Shown piece by piece: positions 13,101 to 25,900 of a DNA stretch of 60,000 bases. Where the stretch lies: assembly GCA_964035545.1 (NCBI GenBank), contig OZ037766.1:5497722-5557721 (forward strand), written 5' to 3'. Made by a program: the position numbers and the translations under genes. Numbering within the stretch: position 1 is the first letter of the stretch; every line of letters begins with the position of its first letter. The notes below the pieces were generated by a model, which saw only the letters and a list, made by a program, of their open reading frames with translations, was not told the origin of the DNA and made no database searches. Source of the stretch: Bugula neritina (Eukaryota; Bryozoa; Gymnolaemata; Cheilostomatida; Bugulidae).

Positions 13101-15786
13101 CGACAGCACGTCAATGATGTCTACTATAAATGACTATGAGGAATCATTGGATACGATGACTCCTGAATACTATCCTGAAGAGGTGAGTGTCAACATGTAC
13201 ATGTGTCTGTGTGTATTGTTGTAGTATACTATACATATATATCTGTTATATCAGAATAGTATGTGTTTTATCATGTATGATATGCTACACTATGAGGCTT
13301 ACTTTACACTATATATTATACAGCTGTGGTCTGCTAAAATGTCGTATTTGTGCTCATCATAGGCTCTGGCACATTTTGCACTATTATACTTACCAAAAGT
13401 TTCTGCCACCAGCACCCAAATCATTAGAAAGGTTGAGGCCTGAATCTACTTATTATACAACTATGTGTACCTGACATGTATAACTTCATTATAATATATG
13501 TGTTGTGATTGTCATACCAATACATTATGTATGGTTATTGAATACTTTTTGGGCAGATTTGTCATATTTTACCCTGCAGAATATTTTACAGTGTAACAAT
13601 AACTGTCGGTTCGAATTAAATCTGATCAAACTGTTCAATACTACAAAATAGTGCTGATGGCAAGAATTAGGTACCTACACTCATGGTCCGTTGAGTTTTC
13701 AAGTAGAAAAAGTAAAGTTAGCTTGTATTGCTCTGAAAACTCATCTCAATACTTCTATTCTTTTAAATTTTTAGCAACCTTCTACGATGTCTCCTTCAGA
13801 ATTTGCAGATAGATTTTCTGCAGAAGATTACTCTTTGGCTGGGAGTGTAGCTGCAGAGCGTATGAATGAAGATGGAAAGGAATGGGCTGGTCCCATGTCT
13901 TTGCGACATCCTGTAGGGCCAGAGGCTACAATTGACAATCAGTAAGTGATTAAAATAGCTCAGCTTTATTGCAACTTTTAGATTCATTTTTATACAGTTA
14001 CTGTTTTAACAGGCTGTAAAATTTGTATAATTGATTAACAAATATTTACCACATTGGAGTAAGGAGAGAATATATACATGTCTGAAAATTATTTGAATAT
14101 AGAAAATATGTCTTGCATGAGTCACAGTATTTATAGCTGTAATAACCATTTTGTAATTATGTTTCTTATTGGAGCTCATCGTACTATATACTTGTAACTG
14201 ACACCGCATTCCTTACTGATGACTCACCATGTTTCAGTATTCCGGAAAGTCTGCATGCCATGTCCCTGAGGGAAACTGGCCCTGAGGTCAGGGACGAGCT
14301 AGCTGACTGCCAGTATTGTGGAGAGAATGTTGAGCTTCGATTGCTAGACAATCATGAGGTGAGATTAGATCTCTGTTCTGGTAGTGTACTGTAAGGTAGG
14401 CTGAATTTGGTGTACAATTGTGCAAGCTATGCTGTTTGTGGAAGTTTGTACACAGGTTAATATAGCATTCTTCTGTTGTTTCACATATGCCAGCCTATTT
14501 TATATATATGTAAAAATTAGAATTTTTGTTGAATATTTCATCAGAATATCAGTAATTTATATGAAACTGGGTTGGCAGCAGGGAAGTTCTTTTAAAACGA
14601 TTCATACAATTATTTGTTATTAAAGTTATTCCTAAAATTATGTTATATTATAGTATTAATATCATTCATAAAATTTTAAAAATTATCAGCTATTGAAATG
14701 ATTCACAACATATTAAAAAGACTGCTTCTCAGTCCAGATGTGGGTTTGATTCCCAGCAATGTTGGTTTTGGTAAAAAATTCTGTAATGCATTTTCATCAG
14801 CTATCCACGTCTACCTCTGTTGTAAAGTATGTTGAAGAAAGACTATAATATTATCATGATTAGTCTTAGACTATTGTGGTATCCTACAACTATAAAAAAT
14901 TCCATAGGAAATTTGCAGTGAGTGCGTAGATTCTAAATCATCATCTATTGGACAGAGTTTTTCTCAATATATTCCAACACCTTAGAATATATCTACAATC
15001 TTTTATTTAGTGTATGTTAAGGGTGTAAATGTCTTGATGTATTAATTTAGTTGTTAACATTTACAATGTATATTGCAATAGGAGAAATGTGCAGCTAAAA
15101 ATGAAGGTCAAAGCAAAGAAGATTTTCAGCATTATTCTGCTGCTAACGCTAAGGCAAATGCTAAAACCAAAGTTGTAAAGGAAAATTATTCTAGATTTAA
15201 AATTAGCTCAGGCAACTCTGAAAAACATAAAGCTGGTGCATCTCAAAGAAGCCGCAGGCCTGTTAATAAAGATAAGAGGTATAGAGCATTGGTGTGTGCA
15301 TGCAGTAAGAGAGATCTAATGGATTATACTATGTACTCACATTTTATTCATAGTTGTACTAATTTATATCTTCATTGTAGATATAGCTGATTTATTAATA
15401 GTGCTAGTAAAAATATATAGTCCTCCTTCAGCCATTCGCTACAATAGTGAATATTAACAATATAATTATTATTATGATCAAGTGAAAAGTGAAAGGTTGT
15501 AGGGAAAAAAATGAAAATGAAAATCTAAATGTTCGAAAAGTGTTACCTTTTTTAAAACCTGATGGTTTATTCGGCATTTGCTTGTATATTATACAAATAT
15601 AAAAGATATCATTATTTTGAATTTTGTAAGATTTCTGCATTTTACCCAAAATTATGCATCTTTTACAATGTGTTAAATTAAAATACTTGGATGCTGTGGT
15701 ATGCTTCTATAAATAATTTTTGCAACTTGTATATTATCTGTAGACGAATGGATACTGAAGATAAACCTCGATTCCCACACCAATAG
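4167..15786 (+). CDS. XAF1/TRAFD1-like multi-zinc-finger protein, 1407 aa, 23 exons
   Basis: Vertebrate relatives XAF1 and TRAFD1 act in apoptosis control and in damping innate immune signalling; that role here is inference. Exons: 4167-4213, 4471-4663, 5039-5456, 5800-5870, 6034-6556, 6691-6847, 7191-7374, 7593-8009, 8268-8522, 8628-8731, 9311-9440, 9593-9726, 10325-10454, 10605-10738, 10856-10988, 11299-11561, 12244-12280, 12496-12680, 13002-13182, 13775-13941, 14238-14358, 15082-15278, 15744-15786. They sum to 4224 nt with every phase matching. Residues 13 to about 155 form the family's TRAF-type zinc-finger array (ECQYC, VCDVCGETVP, CGSRTDKCEKC). Downstream are repeated CX2C-X11-H-X3-4-C modules, most split by a phase-0 intron one residue after the His. 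Two exons hold coding minisatellites, and exons 11-12 are duplicated as 13-14. The protein is several times longer than XAF1 and about twice TRAFD1. The first exon starts at the first ATG in frame with the first zinc module. Confidence 0.86.
5490..5602. repeat. TA-rich microsatellite with short (TG)n
   Basis: Imperfect 'tatataatatata' runs ending in a short gtgtgtgtgt tract, about 35 bases after the donor of exon 3 of the XAF1/TRAFD1-like gene. Confidence 0.9.
6301..6414 (+). repeat. In-frame 27-bp coding minisatellite
   Basis: Four copies of a 27-bp unit inside exon 5 of the XAF1/TRAFD1-like gene, encoding nine residues per unit (GFGPPARVD, first copy PARAG). The length is a multiple of three, so copy-number change keeps the frame. 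The near-identity of the last three copies suggests recent expansion. Confidence 0.93.
7755..7905 (+). repeat. In-frame 21-bp coding minisatellite
   Basis: About seven copies of a 21-bp unit in exon 8 of the XAF1/TRAFD1-like gene, encoding a seven-residue unit such as EAPGTLS or EAPGRLS. It sits between two zinc modules and forms a Pro/Gly-rich linker. Confidence 0.93.
9185..9772 (+). repeat. Local two-exon duplication, copy A
   Basis: This block, with intron ends and exons 11 and 12 of the XAF1/TRAFD1-like gene, is nearly repeated at 10201-10794, an offset of about 1016 bp. Identity extends into the introns (for example 'caactttgaacttta' and 'cattatttaaatgagcgtc'), so this is a DNA-level duplication and not just protein similarity. 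Confidence 0.92.
9775..10115 (+). repeat. Dispersed repeat A, copy 2
   Basis: Second copy of the repeat at 3650-4080. It sits exactly between the two copies of the local two-exon duplication in the XAF1/TRAFD1-like gene. Boundaries are approximate. Confidence 0.65.
10201..10794 (+). repeat. Local two-exon duplication, copy B
   Basis: Duplicate of 9185-9772, carrying exons 13 and 14 of the XAF1/TRAFD1-like gene. Only a few residues differ from copy A (for instance TKDLANH versus RKDLANH), and all exon lengths (130 and 134 nt) are identical. Confidence 0.92.
11850..11966 (-). repeat. tRNA-derived SINE-like repeat, copy 1 (family S1)
   Basis: Read on the minus strand, 11965-11894 is tRNA-like, with a good A box (TGGTGTAATGG) and a B box that fits the consensus (GGTTCGAATCC). 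The acceptor stem pairs poorly, and the sequence continues into a tail starting CAAAATTTT that is shared with a second copy at about 12030-12210. This points to a tRNA-derived SINE in an intron and not a functional tRNA gene, although a pseudo-tRNA cannot be excluded. Confidence 0.65.
12030..12210 (-). repeat. tRNA-derived SINE-like repeat, copy 2 (family S1)
   Basis: Decayed relative of the 11850-11966 element, minus strand. The tRNA-like part shares 'gagacctc.ggctt.caagcaa' and the T-arm region, then the same AAAATTTT-type tail followed by about 100 bases of body. A run of C (12120-12131) interrupts the 3' part of the tRNA-like region. Confidence 0.6.
14705..14800 (+). repeat. Possible SINE remnant
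   Basis: A tRNA T-arm-like stretch ('gggtttgattcccagcaatg') preceded by 'agactgcttctcagtccag' lies in an intron of the XAF1/TRAFD1-like gene. It is too decayed to assign to a family. Confidence 0.3.
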
Positions 15787-16954
15787 AAGCTTATCATTTG
15801 TGATACAGATCAGCTTGTCTTATCAACTTCTTGAATTAGCACCACATCATTATATTTGGTTTTATAATAGCATACATGTGGGTATTTATTATGATTATAT
15901 TCTCATATTGCATGTTGTTTTTCCACTTTATATTGGAAAATTGTTATTTAACCCTACACTTCCATGTTTGCTTGTTTGATCAATACATATTTTAGTTCTA
16001 TTTTTTCTACTATGATTGCCTATAATTTTCCAGACTAAATTTTACTGATTTTCATATATATTTTTAATGCGTCTTGATATTCCATTTAATGGTTACGATA
16101 ACATATTGTTAGCAAAACATACTTGTGTAACTTGAGTGCTGTATTGCATTTATACAATATACGCAGTTACATAAAACTAGGTGTGTTTAGTTTTATATTG
16201 TTTAAATAAAGGGTATTATCAATATTAAATATAACTGGCTGAAAATTGCAAATTGAGAACTTAAACATATGGGTTAATAAAATACATAGTTGCCAGAATA
16301 TAGGAAACATGTTTTGATCTTGCTTTGAATATAACTTGCTACGAAGAATAAGAAAATAATTATTTTGTAGCAAAAAAGATAATAATAGTAATAATACACC
16401 ATGTTAGTACTGCTTCAAGAATATTGACTCTGAAATGCATTGCATTAAAATATACTAAAATATATGACAATAAAATGAAACAGAGGATAAATTATTCACA
16501 AATTAAGTAATGATGCAATAGCAGAAAATCATTGTGCATATAAAAGTAGTCAACAGCCAAAATATTTTGATATTTTTGAAATTTAGAATACTGAGTAAAA
16601 AACTATGTTGTTTGATTTACAAAATCATCAGTCTATGGAATGCTAAGTAAAGTTTTCATGAAACCTTGCATCAGGTCAAATTATACAAAATTTATTAAAA
16701 TGGCTGCCAAATTAATGAAGAGCATTTTACTCTTCAAAAAATGTATAGAAAATTAAGTACACCCTAAAGAAATAATAAGTATAATATAAATTTTAAATGA
16801 GATCGATATATTACAACATTAGGATATGTGGGGACAACTTACAGGCTTTGTGGGGCAAATATATGAAGTATGTATGCACTTGGATATATGTATACGAAAG
16901 GAGAAATTGTGATCTGAACATGACACCTAAGTATTTAAGAACAGTAGTAGTCCA
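15787..16954. other. Convergent intergenic region
   Basis: This AT-rich segment separates the 3' ends of two convergent genes and should hold both 3' UTRs. AATAAA at 16205-16210 could serve the plus-strand gene. TTTATT motifs near 16690 could serve the minus-strand ankyrin gene. No coding exon was recognised. Confidence 0.6.
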
Positions 16955-19900
16955 CTAAAGTCTGGTATTCTCTGAAAACTGAGTGGTGAGGGTATCAATA
17001 GGTAGCCCCGTCTCTTCATCCATATGCATGTGACTGTTGGAACCCGAGCTAACACCTGTTTCAGGATCAACCTCCATGTTGATCAGACCCTGCTGCTCCG
17101 GAGATGGGACCGAGTGCATTTCAGTCAACTCTTTGTTGAGAAAGTTAAAAAGTCGAGCTAGGTTATTTACCTTAGCCCTCTGCGCCAATGTAGAGCGAGG
17201 ATGAAAACATTCCATCATAGCGCAAAGTTCGTTGGCTGGAGAGCAGATCTCGTACTGAAAATCAAACAGATGCCGTATTGAATAACAATACAAGGCTACA
17301 GTTAGGAGAAATCATAGCATACACTTGCATGCCAACTGTAACAAAACATGTTTATTAACTTGCTAGCTGATTACAAGTCTTTTATCATAGTTGATCGAAT
17401 TTACATCCTTGCAGTCCATAAATGCTTTAGTCAAATACACTTGAAAACCGGTTTCAACAACCAACAGTAAGACGTTTCTGGCAATTTGTTTATTACCAGA
17501 CTCTAAGCATGCTTGCTTATGATAACATCAGAAATAGCAGTTCCAGCACACTCTGACGCACAGGGTGGTGCATTGGACATGTTCAAGTAATACAACCAGG
17601 GTGTGCATCATAGACTTTTATAAAGTCCTTAATAACATCAGATGGTCATTAAACACTAGCAGCAGTCTATGGTCTAGTAGCATTGTCAACACACTATAGT
17701 AGATAACATGTAGAGTAAACACTGTTGCACCAGCTCACTAGCAAATGTTACACATCCCCACTACCATCACTCTATACAGTATCAGGCTAGTACCTGTTTA
17801 GTGAGGGTGGCGTCACATCCGCACTCTATTAGAAACAAGGCTACGTCTTCCAGCTTCGCATCGATGACGTCAAACAGGATGCTGTTGCCGAGAGAGGATA
17901 TGGAACCATACGGTACCAAGTATTCAGTCAGTTGCCGCACTTCAGCTAAGTTACCATTCTGCAAGCAATGTGAAACCATAACAATGGCTGCCAGAGATTG
18001 TCGTACATGTTTATAGTGATTAGAGTGGAGTACAGTGACTGAGTATAGTGACTAGAGTAGAGTACAGTGACTAGAGTATAGTCACAGTGACTGTGTGTAA
18101 TAACTAGAGTATTGTTACAGTGACTGTATAGTAAGCAGAGTATAGTTACAGTGACTAGAGTATAGTTACAATGACTGTATAGTAAGTAGAGTACAGTTAC
18201 AGTGACTGTGTGTAGTGACTAGAGTATAGTTACAATGACTGCATAGTAAGTAGAGTATAGTTACAATGACTGTATAGTAAGTAGAGTATAGTTACAATGA
18301 CTGCATAGTAAGTAGAATATAGTTACAGTGACTGTGCAGTAAGTATAGTATAGTTACAGTGACTGAGTATAGTAACTAGAGGATAGTTACAGTGACTGTA
18401 TAGTGACTAGAGTATAGTCACAGTGACTGTGTGTAATAACTAGAGTATTGTTACAGTGACTGTATAGTAAGCAGAGTATAGTTACAGTGACTAGAGTATA
18501 GTTACAATGACTGTATAGTAAGTAGAGTACAGTTACAGTGACTGTGTGTAGTGACTAGAGTATAGTTACAATGACTGCATAGTAAGTAGAGTATAGTTAC
18601 AATGACTGTATAGTAAGTAGAGTATAGTTACAATGACTGCATAGTAAGTAGAATATAGTTACAGTGACTGTGCAGTAAGTATAGTATAGTTACAGTGACT
18701 GAGTATAGTAACTAGAGTATAGTTACAGTGACTGTATAGTGACTAGAGTATAGTTACACTACTATGCTATGTATACCACACTGACCATACAAGCCTGAGT
18801 GAAACGCTGCTGGAAGACTTCGCTGTCGGGCAGCACAGACAAGGCTCCAGACATCAAGAAATTGAAAACAAACTGATACATTTCCTCTGATATGATATGC
18901 TTCTGGTAGAAATAAGCTGACATGCCTTTCTATAATAGACAAGTAAGTTTCATTATATGACAGAATGGATACAGTGTATGACTAATACAAACTATACAGA
19001 GTAGCATATAAGCTAACATTACAATAAACATTATATTATTATATACACATTAACTGTACTAAGCTGTATTATACAACGCTATAGTAGTTGCGCAATAATT
19101 CTTCTAGTTGATTGATGTGTACAAGTACAGGACTTTAATGGCATAGACTATAGTCTGCTATAAAGATGGCTTCTTATCACCTAGTAGAGACCTATTTAAA
19201 TGACAATGCAATAAAATATACTATGACGTACACACTTACAGTACATACTATGACGTACACACTTACAGTACATACTATGACGTACACACTTACAGTACAT
19301 ACTATGACGTACACACTTACAGTACATATGATGTACACACTTACAGTACATATGATGTACACACTTACAGTACATACTATGACGTACACACTTACAGTAC
19401 ACACTATGACGTACACACTTACAGCACATATTATGAGGTACACACTTACAGCACATACTATGACGTACACACTTACAGTACAACACCAGTCCACGGAGGC
19501 CCCGGCAGCTTGTAGCCACTGAGCAGGCTCCTTATCCTCATCAAAGATAATGAATGCATAGTGAAGACAGGTCAGCATATTCTATAAGGGAACACATTAA
19601 CATGTCGTATCTGATACAGTAAAGGAACTCACTAAAATATGAAATCTAGTATGTCGAGACGTAAGAAGGTGTAACATACTATACAAAAACACATAGTATA
19701 TGTGTATATAAACAATTTCTGGTACAGAAACATGACACATTAAAGTGTAAAATGAACAACAATCTCTCACAACTATACATAGTGAGTCAGTAGTGTAATT
19801 ACGTGCTAAATTACTATCAGTTTACTACTAGGCTTATTTATTATTCTATAAATAACCTACAAATTCCTTGCAACTTTCATTTGAAATATGACCCAACGCC

Positions 19901-22900
19901 ATATGGAGGGCAATATTTTCATCCCCATACATTTGAGAAATTTTTGTAGAAGAAAAGACTTCAAAATAGATCAAGTTTTTATTTAAAACACGATATATTT
20001 TACTATGGTTTGTCACTAGAGCCATGCAAAATTACAACAGCTTGGTTTATAAGAAACAAATAGAGAGTGTATATATTATATTACGTTGTCAAAATATTCC
20101 ACAAGTTTAGGGTGTTTCTTCGCTATCAGTCTTACAGCTTCCTTGTTCTTGTTTAGTATAGCTATGAGAAGTATACTCCGACCACACCTGCGTAAACACA
20201 ATGTACCTGCGTAAACACAATGTACCTGCGTAAACATACCTGCTGCCTGCTAGCTACTTGGTCTAAGTATATACGACTAGCCACTCCCACTATTAATTAC
20301 TTGATCTTAGTATATACTACTAGTTACTGGCACTCCCTACTGGTAAAAGATGACTTGTAATGGAAAAGATTAGTTTTTTGAGTAACTTGGAGTTTCGATT
20401 TGCTTTTTATCTCACACGTGTCTACTAGATTCAGCATCGTGTAGCCACACTTGAATAAAAACAAAAGCTATAACAATTTTGTAAACGTGAGCCTTTTAAA
20501 TGCAGCACTCAAGTTATGTTACAAGATGCCAACAAATTTTGTCTAAATTTAGTATTAAATGCTATTAACTGCTGCTTGAAAAATTGCATACACCACCAAC
20601 TGCAAATATGTACAATCACTCATGCATCTCATAGAACAGTAACTCATTCTGAAGACATAAGTTAGATGAAGAAGCTTCCTCAAATACGTCTACGGTGTTT
20701 ACACAACCACTTCCCTAACTCAGAATACTTAGTTACGCAATAACCAACATATGTCTAAACCCACGGAAATAATCCCAATGTATTTCATCACACATATCAG
20801 CTACAACCAGCTCGGTGGGTCACCTGTTTCGAGAATATATCACTTTCTTCAGATCTTTATTGTTGAGGAATTTTTTCAGCTGTACCAAATCATTTCTATA
20901 CATGCAGTTCCAAAGGCTCAGCATCTGTGACTGTAGGAGGTAGAAAACAAGAAAGTGTCAATTTAATATTCTTTATACTGTTTCAAACCTCATTTATGTG
21001 TTTAACTGGAATAATCAATTATTTCTGAAGAGCACAAGATTTTTGTGAGTGACCGTTTTCATAGATATGAAGTAATGGTAAGAGCTGCAACTCAAAAACA
21101 CAACTGAGAACGGATTAAAGGCTAAAATAAAAATCCTGCGCTAAAAGCACTTTGTTGATCATCAAATATGCACGCAGCGCACACACACGCACACATATAA
21201 TACCAAATAGCATATCTGAGAGACATACCTGCATCTCTGGTATAGTCTGTAGAAACTTGACCACTTTAGAGGGCAGTTCTTTGCTCTCCGCCAGCATAAC
21301 CAGAGTTCTACCGTCCCCTGCCTTCACGTCGTTGACGTCGTACATCTGTAAGACCCAGTGCTCCAGTCTCTTCACGTCACCCTGCTTAGCTGCTTCTATC
21401 ACAAAATCATCCATCACCTGAAGGCACCATCACACCATGTATATACACCAGTATAACAGTATATACACCACGTATAACAGTATATACATCCGTACATACA
21501 TCAGTATATACATCAGTATAACAGTATTATACATCAGTATAACAGTATATACATCCGTACATACATCAGTATATACATCAGTATAACAGTATATACATCA
21601 GTATATACATCAGTATATACATCGGTATAACAGTATATACATCAGTATAACAGTATATACATCAGTATAACAGTATATACATCAGTATAACAGTATATAC
21701 ACCAGTATAACAGTATATACATCAGTATAACAGTATTATACTGATCTATATACTGTTATACTGATAAATCATTATCAAATACTTTACACAAGTTAAATCA
21801 CCCATGAAGTTGACTGAAACATCGGCTTTGCTAAGAAGTTTATAGTGTGGCAAAAAAGTGTAAATAATTAAATACTTATTAATATGCTTTGGCGTCCTTA
21901 TAAAATAGTTCATATAACATGATACAGCTTATTAGGGCATTTCTCTTAGACTAGTAGGCTATTCGTACATAGTGAATTGCGTCTACATGGGTTAGAGTGT
22001 GTGTTACTAGTAGTCTAGTTTAAATAGAGTAGCTCGTGATCTCTAAGACAAGGCTAATAGGGTTGAAGCAGGTAATACAGTGAAGAGATACCTGTCATAC
22101 ACATATCAGGTAACGTACACAGAGATGTGATACAGAAATCAAGGTTATACCTGAACGAGTTCGCGTCTATTGTTTTTCAAGGCCAGCTCTCTGGCAGTAA
22201 GGGCGTTTCTGTCACGTTCCTCAATTGGCACGTCTAGTGTGAGAAGTTTAGCTACAAACTGCGCCGGTAGGTTATACTTGACACTCTCGTGGAGGAATGT
22301 GGTAGAGTGTTCGGTCTTACATCTCAGATCTCCATCTTGGAGTATGCGGAGTAGAACGTTGACATCGGTGACTCTGGGGGTGCCAAGTATAGTCTGAAAT
22401 AAATACGTACAATACACAACACAGCTAATGTGGCTTGTGACATGCTCACATATACGTGGTATATTCTCCAACTATATCGCCTTACTGCCTAGTCTGTAGA
22501 GTAGCACAAAGTGATTATACAGCAACTAAATACAGCAGAAAACACAAAAGAATATAGCCTTTAGTCCACACTACACAGTGCAGACCATGCAGCGTATATC
22601 TTAGTGTAAACAGGGCACCCTCACAACTTGCAGCTCCTATTTTACACACACTCTCAGGCTAACCTGGTAGAAAAGTGGTTTAGCTGGGTTTGTTTCTGGC
22701 TGATTGCTGTACGAGTTGCAAACATCGGCATCCAGCAGCAGCAGCTGGTCTATGACATCATAGTTAGACTGCTCCCACGCTGCCGCTACTAGTGGCTGAG
22801 GCACCAGTTCACTGTCGAGGGAGAGTTGATATGAGTGGTCCAGTGTGTCTACATCCACTCTTTTCTTACCTGTGGAAACAAAGGCATATGTGACACCAAT

Positions 22901-25900
22901 GTCACAGGTGTCCCACATGTGACTTCTGTAAAATGAGACACCTGTGATATGTGTCACATATGTCATCCATGTCACAGGTATCACGGGCATCACACATGTG
23001 GGTCATTTTACTTGATTTAGTGCACCCTATACAATATATCTTATTTCTCCATCACGGTCCCCACATACCAATTCACTAAAAAATTAGGAAAAACATAGAA
23101 AATCAAGCAGAAATTCTTTGATTATTCAGCTGTAGTTAATATTTTTTAGTTTAAGGCAACAAACTATACAAATTAGCAGCTAAACTGTGAAAAATAGCTA
23201 GAAACTAGATATATATAGTGTGTAGTAAAGTGTCCCATGTAAGACTTGTGTATCATATGTGACGCAGTTCACACATGTCACATGAGTCATACCTGTCACA
23301 GGTATCAAAGCTTAGAAATTCTGTATCGTGCGTACTAACTGAGATATAAGCTACTACTGGCACCAGATGTATGAAATGCAGTCAACCAATAACTTCCCAG
23401 CAACAAAAAATTCTGCATATAATTTGGTTTTATTTTCGACATATCTACACACAGACTCTCTAAGGTTAATTTACCAAATGTGATGCAATACTAGACTGGC
23501 ACTAGGAGATGATGTCATAACATGATGGAAATGGTTGTTGAAACCATCCACTACATTCTGCAAGGTAATATAGTAGGTAGTGCAGTAGGTAATTCAGTAG
23601 GTATTATAGTACGTATTGTAGTAGATATTACAGTAGGTATTGTAGTAGGTAATACAGTAGGTATTGTAGTAAGTTTTATAGTAATTATTTCAGTAGGTAT
23701 TGTAATAGGTAATACAGTAGGTGATAAGGTAGGTATTGTAGTAGGTGATATGGTAGGTATTATAGTATGTAATATCGTAGGTATTGATATACACACTTTC
23801 TTTATAGATGCGCTTCATCTCCTCAGGCAAGCCGGCTAGTGTAGCGTGAACAAACTCATTCGTCCAGTAATACTTCTTGAGCATTTCAGCTAACAGCGCG
23901 TCTTTTGCTCTCATCTGAGAAGTTTGGAGTAAGTTCAGAGGTTTTCCTTTAGCAAATATATTGACCTTACACCATCCTTTCAGCAGCTTCTCTATGCTAT
24001 CCAACACAGACTTATGGCTGCCATCACTCCTTGTTATCAGACCCTGGAGACCTAGTAGTTAGACATAACGTATGGGAACCGGCAGCGTCAGCAGAACAAT
24101 AAGATGGTGAGACCATCAAACAAACGGTGTGAGCGGCTGAACTTAAAATAGAAACTAGTTATTATTAATAATATAATATAACATAACAGTATTAGACTAA
24201 CCAATAGCCATGTAGTGATGAAGATAGTGAACCATGAGATGCTTGAAATAATAATATCGTACAACTTCAACGAATATGCAAATTATAATATTGATAAAGA
24301 GTTGATTATGAATACACTCGATAACCTCCCCAAAGGCAAACAATGCCAGTAATAGGTAACTTTGTTTATTGGATTCAGCTCTTACTGCAGCTTTGCAGAG
24401 CATAAACATCTGTAATGTCATTGCTACAAACCTGGGCAGAACTTCTTATACCAGTGCATGATTTCCTTGTAGCCAGGTGGATGCTCAGCCTCTAAGTACT
24501 GCTCCGCTGTTAGTCCATGCCTGTTAGTGATGGAGACATCAATGCCGTATCTATAAGAGGAGTAGAGAGAATATTGATTGATGTTATGATGGCATATCAC
24601 GCCTAGACAGAATTATTACACTGAGTCCCCATGCAAGTAATTGACAAGCCTCTAAGGAAAAGTTGAACCTAAAGCTATTATATATTCTTTCGAAAAGGTG
24701 GTGGATTTTTTCAATGCTCCATTGCTTAGTTATTTACAAACTATTTACTCACTCTACAGAGTATACAAATGGATAGTCAATATGATATTAAACTAACAGA
24801 ATCTGATATCACATGACTGGTTTCAAATTAGGTCTTTTGACCTAGATAATCTGCAGAAAATTCTAGAACTTGTAAAGAATGCAAATCTACTTTGCAGATG
24901 GCAACTTTAAACTTTTATAGTTCGAGAGCTTGTAAAACTTTCACCACCAAAGAAGTTAAGATTCTTAATTGAATATTTCCAGTAACAGTTGTAAAAGTAA
25001 GACAAGTGTTTATTTATTGACCTAGTCACCACAACACTTGCAACAATTACATTAATGGAATATTTATAATGATAATCACAAAATAAATTGTTTATTTATC
25101 ACAACTGGAGGTAGAAACTAACTATTGCTTTCTTCAGCATGTATGAAAGCAATAGCACTGTATGAAACTGAAAATACTTATCAAATACTACTTGATGGGC
25201 TCCTAGACTAGAGCACTGAAATCTAACCAACATGTTGACAAACATTAACTCTAGAAACTAGCCGAATTCTCAACATCTGACTTAAACAGGGGCCCACCTT
25301 AGGAGAGCCACAACGATTTTATAGGCACCGGGTTTCCTCATAAGTCTATGCAAAGCAGTTTCACTCTCTTCCTTGTCCTGAGCAGAAACATCTATACCGA
25401 CATAGCAAAGCATGTAGACCCCAGGTAAAGCCCTAGAATCACAAAACTTCTCATAGTTGTCTGCGATCAAGTGTAGATATGTCATACCTGCAGCAAGTAC
25501 AACAGAAACTTAGGCTATTACAAAATGCACAATGGACAATACATGATATAAGATTACAGAAGAGACGTAGCAAATCTATAGAGTTAAGTATTGAATAAAT
25601 CTACTAAAAGTAAATCACTGAGTTGACTACGGAGTGATTTGAGTAAATGACTGAAGCAATGGCTGAGTTAATTACTGAGTCAAAATTCCATTAAGGTTCA
25701 GTAATAAGAAATTTCATTAGTAACCTAAATTCATTAATTGTCGTTGAATTTTCTTTAAAATGTTAAAAATCTCAAGAGAATAAAAATTCTTGTAAAACAA
25801 TTCTCATTTAGAACATGGGCTTAATTCCAAATTACCTGCATCTACCTCCAAAGTTGGTCAACTAACTAAACAATTGACTTGAATACTGAGTAAATGAATG

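Noticed and set aside
19166-19522. Plus-strand frame of MTYTLTVHT repeats
   Set aside because: It is the opposite strand of the donor minisatellite; the minus-strand exon is supported by frame continuity, this one is not.
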